This document shows positions 9,401 through 17,053 of a DNA stretch of 37,395 nt, in pieces. The DNA is from JBCCQH01 sp039024435. Lineage in GTDB: Bacteria; Bacteroidota; Bacteroidia; J057; JADKCL01. The notes beneath the pieces are model-generated. The model ran no database searches. It saw only the letters and a program-made list of their open reading frames with translations, and was not told where the DNA came from. The stretch is from assembly GCA_039024435.1 (NCBI GenBank), contig JBCCQH010000075.1:1-37395 (forward strand). Reading direction: 5' to 3'. The position numbers and the translations under genes are program-made. Within the stretch, counting starts at the first letter, position 1; the number at the start of each line of letters is the position of its first letter.

Positions 9401-9560
9401 GATCACCGACCTGGCCGGGAAGGTGATCGCCCGCGGTGCCATGGCGGAGACGGCGCAAAATGTAGATGTACGCAGACTCCCTGCCGGCCTGTACATGTTC
9501 AAAGTGACCGGCGAAAACGGCAACTCTTTGACCAAGAAATTCATGAAGGTGAAGCACTGA
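6408..9560 (+). CDS. Secreted multidomain subtilisin-like serine protease (S8) with MAM-type and T9SS domains
   Basis: A protein of 1050 residues. A signal peptide ends near residue 21 (GLFAQ). A propeptide-like region runs to about 210. The S8 catalytic domain covers about 215-510 with Asp238 (VAVIDDGV), His276 (GAHGEACAG) and Ser454 (GGTSAACP); all three triad residues are present. A MAM/lectin-like jelly-roll follows (about 528-685, EGFESG...W), then a Cys-containing repeat found in Bacteroidota exoproteins (about 690-790, DNYPGETTW, DSYGDGICC), a third beta domain (about 797-945), and a T9SS sorting domain (970-1050, IDLYPSPTVSDL, LPAGLYMFKV). It is predicted to be exported and cell-surface bound or released, degrading extracellular protein. 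It stands alone, with its own terminator at 9585-9621. Confidence 0.95.
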   Translation: MRFVIQLALAFLCLGSGLFAQSSSYYWADGKKITLQEDRSSMAIYFKDQMMPDRLTAPPQGKAQLFVNHQRGLVQYDEPQSSGDRQLATDLGITNDQIRSTSFGWTLDDGFSVWLTHEVVVMPYSQSDIGALQSMLEQYGASYLRQDYATHVLEVADINQVLPLANALQESGLVKWATPNLFAEVTHHADPLFGEQFQMNNTGQTIDGFPGTNDMDCNGPEAWAITLGSSNITVAVIDDGVEAHEDLVTGTGGTRVLGGYTPATNGNGTPNASGAHGEACAGIIAASHNGTGVQGVAPNVLLRSVNIFAGGETTQDIANGIAWAKNNGSDVLSNSWGYTSCTFTASNITSAISDAVTTGRGGLGCVVVFASGNGYKTCVDYPAYLSTVIAVGAFGNDGIKSDYSNSGADLDIAAPSNDINSNRFLTGAGVRTIDRMGSPGYSSGNYTTSFGGTSAACPVVAGVAALVLSVDPSLSDAQVKSILYSTANDMGTPGFDNLYGNGRVDAFAAVQAAGGGSGGSCSATVSSFPYSEGFESGEGWSQGSGDDMDWTRRSGSTPSSGTGPSGATEGTFYMYMETSNPNFPTKNAYFESPCFDLTGVSNPEFSFEYHMLGSAVGTLRLQASTDGSNWTTVWTLSGDQGSAWNSATVSLATYTSANELRLRFFGTSGTSWQGDMCVDDLRLNSGGSGGGCNDNEVTLTLTLDNYPGETTWEVSNGSSVVASGGPYTTAGATETVNLCLVDGCYDFTINDSYGDGICCSFGNGSYSLDGGGNNYASGGSFTSSETTNFCVGSGGGGACPAIDFNSYTITSYGNGQDAGSSAIQNGGATIFLQNNAWKDIAYPYTVTANTVIEFDFRSTLQGEIHGIGFDTDESLSSNLTFKVHGTQNWGITNYDNYSGSAWVTYQIPVGSFYTGSFSKLFFVADHDGGARNGNAYFRNVKVYEGSCPSSLAPALAVGNPIEIILGDEAEIGIDLYPSPTVSDLNVRVAGLAGISTWQITDLAGKVIARGAMAETAQNVDVRRLPAGLYMFKVTGENGNSLTKKFMKVKH

Positions 9561-9584
9561 TCATCGGTTTGATCACACGTATTC

Positions 9585-9621
9585 GCAAACAGCCTTCTCC
9601 AAAGCGGGGAAGGCTGTTTGC
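9585..9621. terminator. Hairpin terminator between subtilisin and metallophosphatase genes
   Basis: Arm 9585-9600 (GCAAACAGCCTTCTCC) pairs with 9606-9621 with one G-T wobble around a 5-nt loop. It lies 24 nt after the protease stop and 53 nt beyond the convergent minus-strand stop, so it may serve both genes. Confidence 0.7.
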
Positions 9622-9674
9622 ACTTAAAATGTTCCTGTGTCCCTGATGTTTGGTCGCCGGAGGGCAGCGGAAGG

Positions 9675-11561
9675 CTATCGCAGTACCACCCGGTCGATGA
9701 TGTTCAGGGTATCCGGATTGAGGACGACCATGCTGATTTTACCACCATCGACGTAGAATAAGCACAGGGCATTTTCTACGCTGAAGGACTGGGTGAAGCT
9801 ACTCCAGGGCAACACTTCCTGGGCGTAGTAAGGTGCTCCGGCGGCCCCGTTATTGATTTGGAAGATGGGACGCGAAACCTTGACTTTTTCGTGTGGATAG
9901 TCCGGGGGATAAATTGGAACCTGGGGCGTGAGTTGCAAATAATTGTAATTGTGTTCGTCCCCGGTCAGGACCGCCACGACCTTTGAGCTTCGGTTGATGA
10001 GCAGATCGAGGTAGGCATCCCGGCGTTGAATGATGGCTTGGTCCACGGGCTTTCCGGCAATGAAGGGCCGCTTTTTATTGTTGCCGCGGTACCACATGTC
10101 GTCCCCGGCGTGGCCGCCATTGGGGAAAACGGGGGTGTGCTGGGTCACAAAGATGTGATCGATGGCCTGGTCGGACTCCAATCGGGCGAGGGTTTCTCCG
10201 AGCCATTGCAGTTGATTGTCCATGATGTAGCCGTGGAGGCCTCCGCTGGTGGCGGGGTTTTTGCCCAGGGTCGGGGCGTACCAGTAATCGCTGTTGAGGA
10301 CGATCATGGCCACGTTGCCGTAGGTGTAGGCGTAGACATTTTCGGCGTAAGAAGGAAAGTCAATCGCTTGGGGATCCGGATCGTATTGATTGCCGTCTTC
10401 GCTTTTGGGACCATTGCGCGGATTGACAAATGCTTCGGCAAAGGCCGCTTCGGCCGATTGGGTAGCGTAGGGGAAGGCGTCGATGAATCCCTTCCAGTAC
10501 TTGTCTTCGCCCCGGAAGATAAAGCCCAGGGCTTCGTGATTTCCCATACCGATATAGAATGGTAGGTAATGCCAGAAGGGTTCCACCGCTTTTTTCCAGT
10601 TGGTGTATTGCAATTGCTGCTCGGCGTTGTCCCGCAGGTAGCCATTGATCATGTCGCCGGTAAACTGGACAAAGGCGGCCTTTTCGCGGTAGGCGAGGGC
10701 CGCGATTTTCTTCATGATGTAGGCGTTGGTCCCGTATACTCTGCGTTCTCCCGAGCCTTTGGCGTGGCGGCTGTCACTGGCGTAGCCAAAGACAAACGGG
10801 GCGCGGCTGCCTTTGGGCAGGGCAGTTTTGAACGCGTACTGCTGTTTGAGGTCGCCGTAGGTAACGGTGTATTCGTAGAGTTGATTGGCGGTCAGTCCCG
10901 CAATCTCCCAATGGTGGAAGGTGGAGGCGACCTTGTCCCGGTAGGTTTTGCCATTGACCTGAACCGAGGCGGCTATCGGCAGGGTAGTTCGGCACCAAAT
11001 GTCCGCTCCGTCGGCGCGCACATTGCCGACAAATGGTCCTTCGTAGATGGAAGGCGCTACGGCAAACGGCCCGGTACCCGTGAGCGAAACTTCCCCGTCA
11101 AACAAGATGCTTCCCGCCGGATCAGTCAGCCGGTATCCGAGGGTCAAGTAGTGGTTGCGTTTCCAATTGACGAAGTCGTAGGGATCCTTGAAATCGTTTG
11201 CGATGTCAATGCTGACCTTGCCCGCTTCCAGCTTTTTTTCGAAGCGGAACACGGGCAGCGGGTGGGGGGCTTGTCCGTAGGGAATCAGCCCGTAGACGAT
11301 GTAGCCTTCCAGCCCGGCAAAATCGAGGGTCACGCCCGTTTCGGTTCCGCGCGCATTGCCCAGCATATTTTGCAGGGTATATTTGGGCGAAGAAGTATCC
11401 GCATAGTAACGTTGGTCTCCGTCGGCGAGGTACAACTGTTGGTCCTCGTCGTAGAAAATGTTTGAGTAGGATCCGGGAACGCTCGGCTCCTGGGCAAAGG
11501 CGGGACCCCGCAATAGCAAAAGTAGCAGGGCCGCGTGGAGAAGGGTGAGGGATGCTTTCAT
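9675..11561 (-). CDS. Secreted calcineurin-like metallophosphoesterase with purple-acid-phosphatase-like N-terminal part
   Basis: A protein of 628 residues with a signal peptide (cleavage near AFAQ, residue 24). The first 250 residues look beta-rich, with a fibronectin-like stretch (GLTANQLYEYTVTYG) as in purple acid phosphatases. The catalytic domain follows with metal-binding blocks Asp263 (ASDSRH), Asp303 (TGDMINGY), Asn341-His342 (GMGNHE), His475 (TQHTP) and His537 (GDEHNY). The first block reads DSRH instead of the usual DxH, but the others are canonical. It probably hydrolyses phosphate esters outside the cytoplasm; the substrate is unknown. It has no T9SS domain, so it likely stays in the periplasm or outer membrane. 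It is a single gene, divergent from the barrel protein at 11817. Confidence 0.88.
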   Translation of the reverse strand: MKASLTLLHAALLLLLLRGPAFAQEPSVPGSYSNIFYDEDQQLYLADGDQRYYADTSSPKYTLQNMLGNARGTETGVTLDFAGLEGYIVYGLIPYGQAPHPLPVFRFEKKLEAGKVSIDIANDFKDPYDFVNWKRNHYLTLGYRLTDPAGSILFDGEVSLTGTGPFAVAPSIYEGPFVGNVRADGADIWCRTTLPIAASVQVNGKTYRDKVASTFHHWEIAGLTANQLYEYTVTYGDLKQQYAFKTALPKGSRAPFVFGYASDSRHAKGSGERRVYGTNAYIMKKIAALAYREKAAFVQFTGDMINGYLRDNAEQQLQYTNWKKAVEPFWHYLPFYIGMGNHEALGFIFRGEDKYWKGFIDAFPYATQSAEAAFAEAFVNPRNGPKSEDGNQYDPDPQAIDFPSYAENVYAYTYGNVAMIVLNSDYWYAPTLGKNPATSGGLHGYIMDNQLQWLGETLARLESDQAIDHIFVTQHTPVFPNGGHAGDDMWYRGNNKKRPFIAGKPVDQAIIQRRDAYLDLLINRSSKVVAVLTGDEHNYNYLQLTPQVPIYPPDYPHEKVKVSRPIFQINNGAAGAPYYAQEVLPWSSFTQSFSVENALCLFYVDGGKISMVVLNPDTLNIIDRVVLR

Positions 11562-11816
11562 GTTGGAGTGCCGGGTAGAGTTCGGACAGATTGCATTAGT
11601 GCATGCGGGGCGTTTGGAAGGGAAGCCCCGCGCTCGAATTTAAAAAACATATTTGGGATGGCAATCGGGGGAAGTGGGAGGTGGAATCTTGCGGCGTTGC
11701 GGTCTCGGGTTTCGAACCGCTTTCCCAGAGGCAAGGCAATTATTTTCCCCCGTTGGTCGCAGAGATCTGCCCCGAGGCCGACCTTGGAAATCCGCCCCCA
11801 ATCGCTATATTGATGG

Positions 11817-13790
11817 ATGCGGCGTTCCGCCTCGCTGGCAATATTCATTTTCTGCTCCCTTTGCCTGCCTTTGCTTGCCCTGGGGCAAGGCGACGCCCCT
11901 TTTGTCACCCTGAACCTGGAGCGGCAAAACAACTTTACCTTCGCTACGCAATTGGATACCTGGTACGCCCTGAAAAAGGGACGCTACAGCTTGGATTTGC
12001 GGCTCACCCACACCAATATCTTTAACACCTCCGCTGATCAGAGCAATTTTGTCCAGTTGTACCTGCGGTCATCACTGTGGCAACACTACCGGCTGAACCA
12101 GCGCCTCTCGCTGGCGTCCTGGCTGGAAACCGATCAATATTTCAGCAGCCGCAACCAGAAGATCAACCTCTACGCGGGGGTACGCTACCGTCCCTATCCA
12201 TTCCTCACCGTGACGCCATTGCTCGGCTACGCCCTCGACGAACGCACAGCGATTCTGGGCCAAAGTTCCCCCGCACCGCGCCTCGACCACGGCTTTACGC
12301 CGGCCTTGCTGTTGGAGTCCTTCCACAACTTTGGCGATGACCTGTCGACCGAGACGAAGCTGTTTGCCCGGTACAAATTCATCGATCCCCGGCGGCAGTA
12401 TGACTTGACGCTCGACCATTCCTGGGCCAAAAAGTTCCAGGAAGGCGTCACCCTCAATGTCGGGGCCCGCCTGGGCAGCCACGAACTCGACGATTACCAA
12501 GCAAATTCGGTCAAGCGTATCATTTCCGATTCGGCCAGTGCCCGCCTGGGCCTGACCTATGAGTTTTCTCCGGGGGTGGAATGGCGTTCGAACAACAATT
12601 TGCTGCTGTTTAGCCGAGACTTTCGCTTTGAGAACCAGGTCGCTGAGACGCCGGAAGAGAATAACCTGACCTTTGAGGGATTGGAAATCCTCAGCTCGCA
12701 GCGCCTATCGGTCACGCGGGGAAAGTGGCGTGCATTTGCCTTGTACGAATACTTTTACAGCAGCCGCCAGTACGATTTGGAAAACAACCTGGGCCTCAAT
12801 GAAACCGACTTCATCGGTCGCCTTGAATCGGAGCAGCAGAAGGATTTTCTGCGCAATCAGCACAAGATCGATCTCCTGTGCAATGCCCAACTCAGCAAGC
12901 GCCAGAGCCTTACCTTCAAGGTCACCAATCAATACCTGCGCTTCGATACGCCGAGTGATCTCAATTTTGATGACCGGGACGAGCTCAGTTGGGTGGGCGC
13001 GGCGGAGTGGATGATGCGGTGGCGGAAAAACTTCTACACGGCCCTCAACGTTTCCGGGAACTTTCGCCACTATGCGTTTTTGTTCGCGGAAAAGAGCCAG
13101 GACAACTATAAACAGCGGTCGCTGCGCCTGGACTTTCGCTACGGTTGGGACATCACACCGAAACTACGGATCGACGGGGACAACGCCGTCTACGTGACCT
13201 ACAACGTGAAGGATTTCACCGATTATAATTTGACTGACCGCTCGACCCGCAATTTGGAAACCAATCTGCACGCCGCTTATCGACCCACCCGCAACCTTGA
13301 AGTGGACGCAGGATACCGCCGCAAGGAAACCCATAACTCCTACCTTAACTGGGCCGCATTTACCGAGACGACCCTCGATACGAATGTGATCCGTACGATT
13401 CACGGAAAATTTCGGAGATACTTTGACCTGAAGGAGCGACAAGTACGCCTTTACGCTGAAGGTGGTTACAAACACTTCGATCAAGTGCGGCGCAACCGGG
13501 CCAGTATGATCGGGCTGGACAATCTGCTCAAAACCATTGCTTTGCGACAAATTACCTCTCAGACCGGTCCGCTGGTGACTGTGGGGTTGCGGGACCGGCG
13601 GCAATCTTCGATTGACCTTGGGGTCTGGATGCAAGCCCAAGTACGGCGCAACCGCTTCGAAGAACTAAATAGCCAGTCGATTCTGGGCCAGGCCTTCTAC
13701 GAGGAGGACCTGCAAGTGGCCACGGTGGAGTTTCGACCGTTTGTGACCATTCGCCTGAATTACTTTTTTCGTCCCTCTGCCACTCGCTGA
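11817..13790 (+). CDS. Predicted outer-membrane beta-barrel protein, function unknown
   Basis: A protein of 657 residues with a signal peptide (hydrophobic stretch, cleavage near LALGQ, residue 24). The rest consists of alternating hydrophobic/polar strands rich in Tyr, Arg, Asp and Asn with short turns, and the chain ends in FVTIRLNYFF followed by a short tail. This is the pattern of a transmembrane beta-barrel. No TonB box or plug domain is visible. I do not recognise a named family. The ATG at 11817 is chosen because the signal peptide begins there; a second ATG at 11813 is out of frame. A TATATTGA box ends only 3 nt before it. The gene is monocistronic. Confidence 0.75.
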   Translation: MRRSASLAIFIFCSLCLPLLALGQGDAPFVTLNLERQNNFTFATQLDTWYALKKGRYSLDLRLTHTNIFNTSADQSNFVQLYLRSSLWQHYRLNQRLSLASWLETDQYFSSRNQKINLYAGVRYRPYPFLTVTPLLGYALDERTAILGQSSPAPRLDHGFTPALLLESFHNFGDDLSTETKLFARYKFIDPRRQYDLTLDHSWAKKFQEGVTLNVGARLGSHELDDYQANSVKRIISDSASARLGLTYEFSPGVEWRSNNNLLLFSRDFRFENQVAETPEENNLTFEGLEILSSQRLSVTRGKWRAFALYEYFYSSRQYDLENNLGLNETDFIGRLESEQQKDFLRNQHKIDLLCNAQLSKRQSLTFKVTNQYLRFDTPSDLNFDDRDELSWVGAAEWMMRWRKNFYTALNVSGNFRHYAFLFAEKSQDNYKQRSLRLDFRYGWDITPKLRIDGDNAVYVTYNVKDFTDYNLTDRSTRNLETNLHAAYRPTRNLEVDAGYRRKETHNSYLNWAAFTETTLDTNVIRTIHGKFRRYFDLKERQVRLYAEGGYKHFDQVRRNRASMIGLDNLLKTIALRQITSQTGPLVTVGLRDRRQSSIDLGVWMQAQVRRNRFEELNSQSILGQAFYEEDLQVATVEFRPFVTIRLNYFFRPSATR

Positions 13791-13791
13791 T

Positions 13792-13860
13792 CAATTCCAG
13801 CCGGTTTACCATTGGGATATCATCTACCGGGTGATACTCAGGCAATAAACCGTTGAATTG
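13792..13860. terminator. Long three-block stem-loop after the barrel gene
   Basis: Starting 1 nt after the stop codon, CAATTC (13792-13797) pairs with GAATTG (13855-13860), CGGTTTA (13802-13808) with TAAACCG (13846-13852), and TATCA (13818-13822) with TGATA (13832-13836). No T-tract follows, so this may be a 3'-end-stabilising or structured element rather than a standard terminator. Confidence 0.45.
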
Positions 13861-13921
13861 TAGCTAAATGATGTTAATGCGCGATCCCTAAACAAAGTCC
13901 ATTGAGCAATTGAAAACTGAA

Positions 13922-14113
13922 TTAGTCTCCCCCTTCCAAGTCAAAAATTGCGATCCCATCGGTGTGGTACATGTTCAGGAATTGTTGATCCTGGCTGTAC
14001 TCTTCGATGAGGTGCTGATTGGCATTGATAACGTCCTGGGTGGGCACCTGACCGGGTGCGATGATGTTCAGAAACAGTAAAATAGCTAATACTAAATCCA
14101 TGATTTGATCCAT
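13922..14113 (-). CDS. Possible small exported protein, 63 residues
   Basis: The ORF starts at ATG 14113 (alternative ATG at 14101). It has a hydrophobic N-terminal stretch (LVLAILLFLNIIA) that could be a signal peptide or anchor, followed by a polar acidic tail ending in DLEGGD. It lies alone in the 528-bp gap between the barrel gene and the plus-strand gene at 14319. An upstream extension in the same frame looks non-coding (Arg/Ser/Leu-rich). No family is recognised and no clear ribosome-binding site was found; it could be a chance ORF. Confidence 0.4.
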   Translation of the reverse strand: MDQIMDLVLAILLFLNIIAPGQVPTQDVINANQHLIEEYSQDQQFLNMYHTDGIAIFDLEGGD

Positions 14114-14284
14114 TTTTGATGTACAGCACAATGTTACCGCTCGTCGTCCAGGGGACAGGGAACAGTTTACAAGGCTGAGTAACAGCGTAAAACGCAGGTG
14201 GTTAATGGAGTGCAAACGGTTGGGGATTGCTTGCACGTGATCTCACAAAAATGGGTTTTCTTACTTAACTACCCGGGAATTTGT

Positions 14285-14292
14285 TATCTTTA
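14285..14292 (+). promoter_or_regulatory. -7-like box TATCTTTA
   Basis: TATCTTTA matches TAnnTTTG at all but the last position and lies 26 nt before the ATG at 14319. A TTTC at 14257-14260 is a weak -33 candidate, 24 nt upstream. Confidence 0.4.
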
Positions 14293-14318
14293 ACTTCGGA
14301 GTTAATTTATTGGGGTAT

Positions 14319-15839
14319 ATGAAAAAACTGCAGGAAATAGTGCGTGTGGTAGGTCGTAAACGGCTTCGAAGGATTGAAGTATTTAATGAGGCGGGTGGTG
14401 GCACCAATCGCAGCAGTTTGTACTACCGGTTCTACCGCGGGATCAAAGAGCAAAAATACACCACCGATGAGGAGGCGGCGCGCGACCTGTGCGGCACCGA
14501 TCCCACCGACAAAAAGTACTTGATGCTCAAGTCACGGGTGCGTGCCCGCTTGATCAACACCTTGTTTTTCCTCGACCAGACGACCACGCGTTACGAGGCG
14601 GCGCTGTACAAGTGCAACCGCAATCTGGTAGCGGCGAAGTTTCTGCTCCAGGGAAATGCCCGCTATACCGCCACGTCCATGCTGAGGTCGACTTACAACG
14701 AGGCGGAGAAGTATGGATTGACGGCGATTGCCATCGACTGTTTGCGCCATCTGCGCTACGGCGCGTCCCTCAACGGGCAGGAGGCGCTGTACCGGCAATA
14801 CAATGAACGTTTTAAGGAATTGCAACGCATTCTCGCGGCCGAAGACCTCGCGGAGGGCTACTACCAGGAGATTACGCTGCCTTTTGCCCGCTCCTCCGCC
14901 AACATCCCCCAACTGAGCCAGACCGCCTTTGCCCATCTGCAGGAGATCGAGGAACTGCGGAGCAACTTGAGTTCCTTCAACCTCGAATTGCAGTACTTCC
15001 GTCTCCGGATCATGGCCCACCAGATCGCTACCCATTACCGCGAAGTGCTGGCCGCCGCCGAGGAGGGAGAAGCGTTTCTCAAAGAGCACGCCGATTTTGT
15101 CCAGCAGATCCGCTTCGGTGAATTTGCGTTTTACAAGATGGCCGCGCTTTTGCACCTGGGCGAATACGAAAAGGGCAAATCGCTCGCCAATCGCAGCCTC
15201 AATTACTATCCGGAGGGATCCCTGAACTGGATGTTGTTCCTGGAATACTACTTCCTCCTGTGCATGCACACGGGCAACTACGACAAGGCCGCCGAGGTGT
15301 ACAAGAAGGTCACCGAGCACCCGCGTTTTGAGATGATGAACCAGGTCCGCAAAGAGAAGTGGAAGATTTTTGAGGCCTTCCTCACCTACATGATGCAGGA
15401 CGTCCTGCAATCCGACAACGGGCAGTTTACCCAGAAGTTCAAAGTCTGGAAATTCATGAATGAGGTGCCGATTTTCTCCCGGGACAAGCGGGGCCTGAAC
15501 ATTGCAATTCTGGTGTTGCAGGTGTTGTTTCTGCTGGACCGGGGCGATTTTGACGGGATCATTCAGCGGGCCGAGGCCCTCAAGGTCTACGCGAGCCGCT
15601 ACCTCAAGCAGGACGAAAACTTCCGCAGCAATTGCTTCCTGAAGATGGTACTTCTCATGGAGAAAAAGGACTTCAACTACGAGCGCACCCGTAAGACATC
15701 GGAAAAATATTACCACAAGCTGCAGACCTCGCGCTTTGACTACAAGCACGGGAGCCTCGCCACCTTGGAAATCATCCCTTACGAACACCTCTGGCAAACC
15801 ATTCTCGAAAAGCTGCGTCGGCAGTCTTACAGCGGGTAG
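14319..15839 (+). CDS. Large helical protein of unknown function, possibly TPR-like
   Basis: A protein of 506 residues without signal peptide or membrane segment. Predicted nearly all alpha-helical, with many Leu, Tyr, Arg and Glu. The segment around residues 270-370 (LHLGEYEKGKSLANRSL, then HTGNYDKAAEVYKKV) looks like tetratricopeptide helices, suggesting a solenoid scaffold. The N-terminal part has a basic stretch (RKRLRRIEVF) and a conserved-looking block KKYLMLKSRVRARLINTLFFLD. I do not recognise the family. An in-frame TTG lies at 14310, but the ATG at 14319, preceded by GGGG 4 nt away, is preferred. It is monocistronic and convergent with the nuclease-like gene at 15909. Confidence 0.75.
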   Translation: MKKLQEIVRVVGRKRLRRIEVFNEAGGGTNRSSLYYRFYRGIKEQKYTTDEEAARDLCGTDPTDKKYLMLKSRVRARLINTLFFLDQTTTRYEAALYKCNRNLVAAKFLLQGNARYTATSMLRSTYNEAEKYGLTAIAIDCLRHLRYGASLNGQEALYRQYNERFKELQRILAAEDLAEGYYQEITLPFARSSANIPQLSQTAFAHLQEIEELRSNLSSFNLELQYFRLRIMAHQIATHYREVLAAAEEGEAFLKEHADFVQQIRFGEFAFYKMAALLHLGEYEKGKSLANRSLNYYPEGSLNWMLFLEYYFLLCMHTGNYDKAAEVYKKVTEHPRFEMMNQVRKEKWKIFEAFLTYMMQDVLQSDNGQFTQKFKVWKFMNEVPIFSRDKRGLNIAILVLQVLFLLDRGDFDGIIQRAEALKVYASRYLKQDENFRSNCFLKMVLLMEKKDFNYERTRKTSEKYYHKLQTSRFDYKHGSLATLEIIPYEHLWQTILEKLRRQSYSG

Positions 15840-15908
15840 AGGAGCAACGCCGTGACGGGGTGGTGGAGAATCGGGCAAGGGGCATCGGCGCCGGGTGGTG
15901 CGCTGCGA

Positions 15909-16598
15909 TCAATTGATTTTCCAGATTCCGCCCACGTAGGGAAGCGGAAAATCGCGGGAAAGGGGAGAGATTGCGATGCACTCGGTGGATATTTCGCCGG
16001 GAAGATGGGCCGGGATGTCCCGCTCCCGGTAATCCTGCCAAAATGCATCGTAGATTGGCCGATAGACCGCGTCGTTCTGCGTTCCAACGGCAAATGTCCG
16101 GGTTCCCCGGGGAGAAAAAGAAAACCACTCGGTGAAAAAGCCCGATGGATCGGGCAAGCGGTGGTAGCCACCTAACTTATTGGTTTTGAGCGTACTGCGA
16201 AAATTGTAAATGAATTGATCAAACTTGCCGGCAACGACAAAATAAGGCAGGGCCAGCGCTGCCTGTGCCAAAACGTGGAGGCGCACGAGGTCATTGAAAA
16301 TGCGCTTTTTCTCGGCCGTTGACTTCGTGGTGTCTTTCACGACTTTAAACTCCATCGCCGCAGTAATGGTGTGGCCTTTGTCGACAGGACGAAGGGTAAC
16401 GAGGTCAATTCTTCGCTGCTGGAGATACGGGTGAGGATATTCCAATTTGATTGCATCGAGCGGCAAAGCAGTACTGCTCAGGTAATCGGCAACCGGATAC
16501 CTCAGCGATGCCTCAGTGATCATGAAACTGCGTCCAATTTTTTCCTGGTAGCTTAACCAGTAAGAAATGGACTGCAATAGCTTTTTGTGTTCGATCAT
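15909..16598 (-). CDS. PD-(D/E)XK nuclease-like protein (hypothetical)
   Basis: A protein of 229 residues without signal peptide. Glu29 lies in an N-terminal helix (TEASLRYPVADYL), Asp65 in a strand (QRRIDLVTL), and Glu83-Phe-Lys85 in the next strand (TAAMEFKVVKD), followed by a helix (KRIFNDLVRLHVL). This order (helical Glu, Asp, ExK, helix) fits the PD-(D/E)XK restriction-nuclease fold. The assignment is by motif only. The C-terminal third has aromatic-rich strands (GFFTEWFSFSPRG) of no recognised type. The ATG at 16598 overlaps the stop of the 81-residue gene by ATGA, indicating translational coupling. Confidence 0.65.
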   Translation of the reverse strand: MIEHKKLLQSISYWLSYQEKIGRSFMITEASLRYPVADYLSSTALPLDAIKLEYPHPYLQQRRIDLVTLRPVDKGHTITAAMEFKVVKDTTKSTAEKKRIFNDLVRLHVLAQAALALPYFVVAGKFDQFIYNFRSTLKTNKLGGYHRLPDPSGFFTEWFSFSPRGTRTFAVGTQNDAVYRPIYDAFWQDYRERDIPAHLPGEISTECIAISPLSRDFPLPYVGGIWKIN

Positions 16599-16840
16599 AG
16601 GCGGTGCGCCACTGGATCAAACTCGGTGCTACTCATATCGTTGACACCTTTGATGATGACCCGAACCCAAGGATTGTCCATATTGGCATCAATGAATTCC
16701 TGGTAGTTTTCATTTCGGACGTACCGGCGAACCGCGGCGTTTAGGTTCATGACCGGGTCGCCGGAACCCTGATAGATCAATATCCCAATCTTTATGTTGG
16801 GATCCTCGGTTTCAATCTCTTTGTAAAGGACGTTGTCCAT
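16595..16840 (-). CDS. Small protein of 81 residues coupled to the nuclease-like gene
   Basis: An unrecognised small protein with mixed alpha/beta character (IKIGILIYQGSGDP, AVRRYVRNENYQEFIDAN, WVRVIIKGVND). It has no signal peptide and no zinc or helix-turn-helix motif. The ATG at 16840 is preferred over an upstream in-frame TTG at 16879, because a -7-like box at 16893-16900 would leave a reasonable 5' leader. Its stop overlaps the start of the nuclease-like gene by 4 nt, so the two products are probably made in proportion and may interact. Confidence 0.7.
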   Translation of the reverse strand: MDNVLYKEIETEDPNIKIGILIYQGSGDPVMNLNAAVRRYVRNENYQEFIDANMDNPWVRVIIKGVNDMSSTEFDPVAHRL

Positions 16841-16892
16841 AATCGTCTTGGCTGGATTTCGATCAAACAAAAAAACCAATTGCGCTTCTCAC

Positions 16893-16900
16893 TAAAGATA
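16893..16900 (-). promoter_or_regulatory. -7-like box TATCTTTA for the small-protein/nuclease pair
   Basis: On the minus strand, TATCTTTA matches TAnnTTTG except at the last base, 52 nt before the ATG at 16840. It is identical to the box at 14285. No good -33 TTTG was found. Confidence 0.35.
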
Positions 16901-16989
16901 CGGTTTTTATCGACTCGGTGCTTGATCCCTGGATCCAGCTGGGCGTCCCCCCAATTCAAGATCCGCATGGCGGTGTGGCCCAGTTCTTG

Positions 16990-16997
16990 TATCTTGC
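16990..16997 (+). promoter_or_regulatory. -7-like box TATCTTGC for the hydrolase gene
   Basis: TTGTATCTTGC resembles the -7 element, 56 nt before the ATG at 17054. It sits in a short inverted repeat: GATCCGCA (16960-16967) pairs with TGCGGATC (16995-17002), which overlaps the box and could be an operator. Confidence 0.35.
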
Positions 16998-17053
16998 GGA
17001 TCCCTGGTTGATCTCGCTATCACCTTTTGCATTTGCCACCAACCACTGAAATC

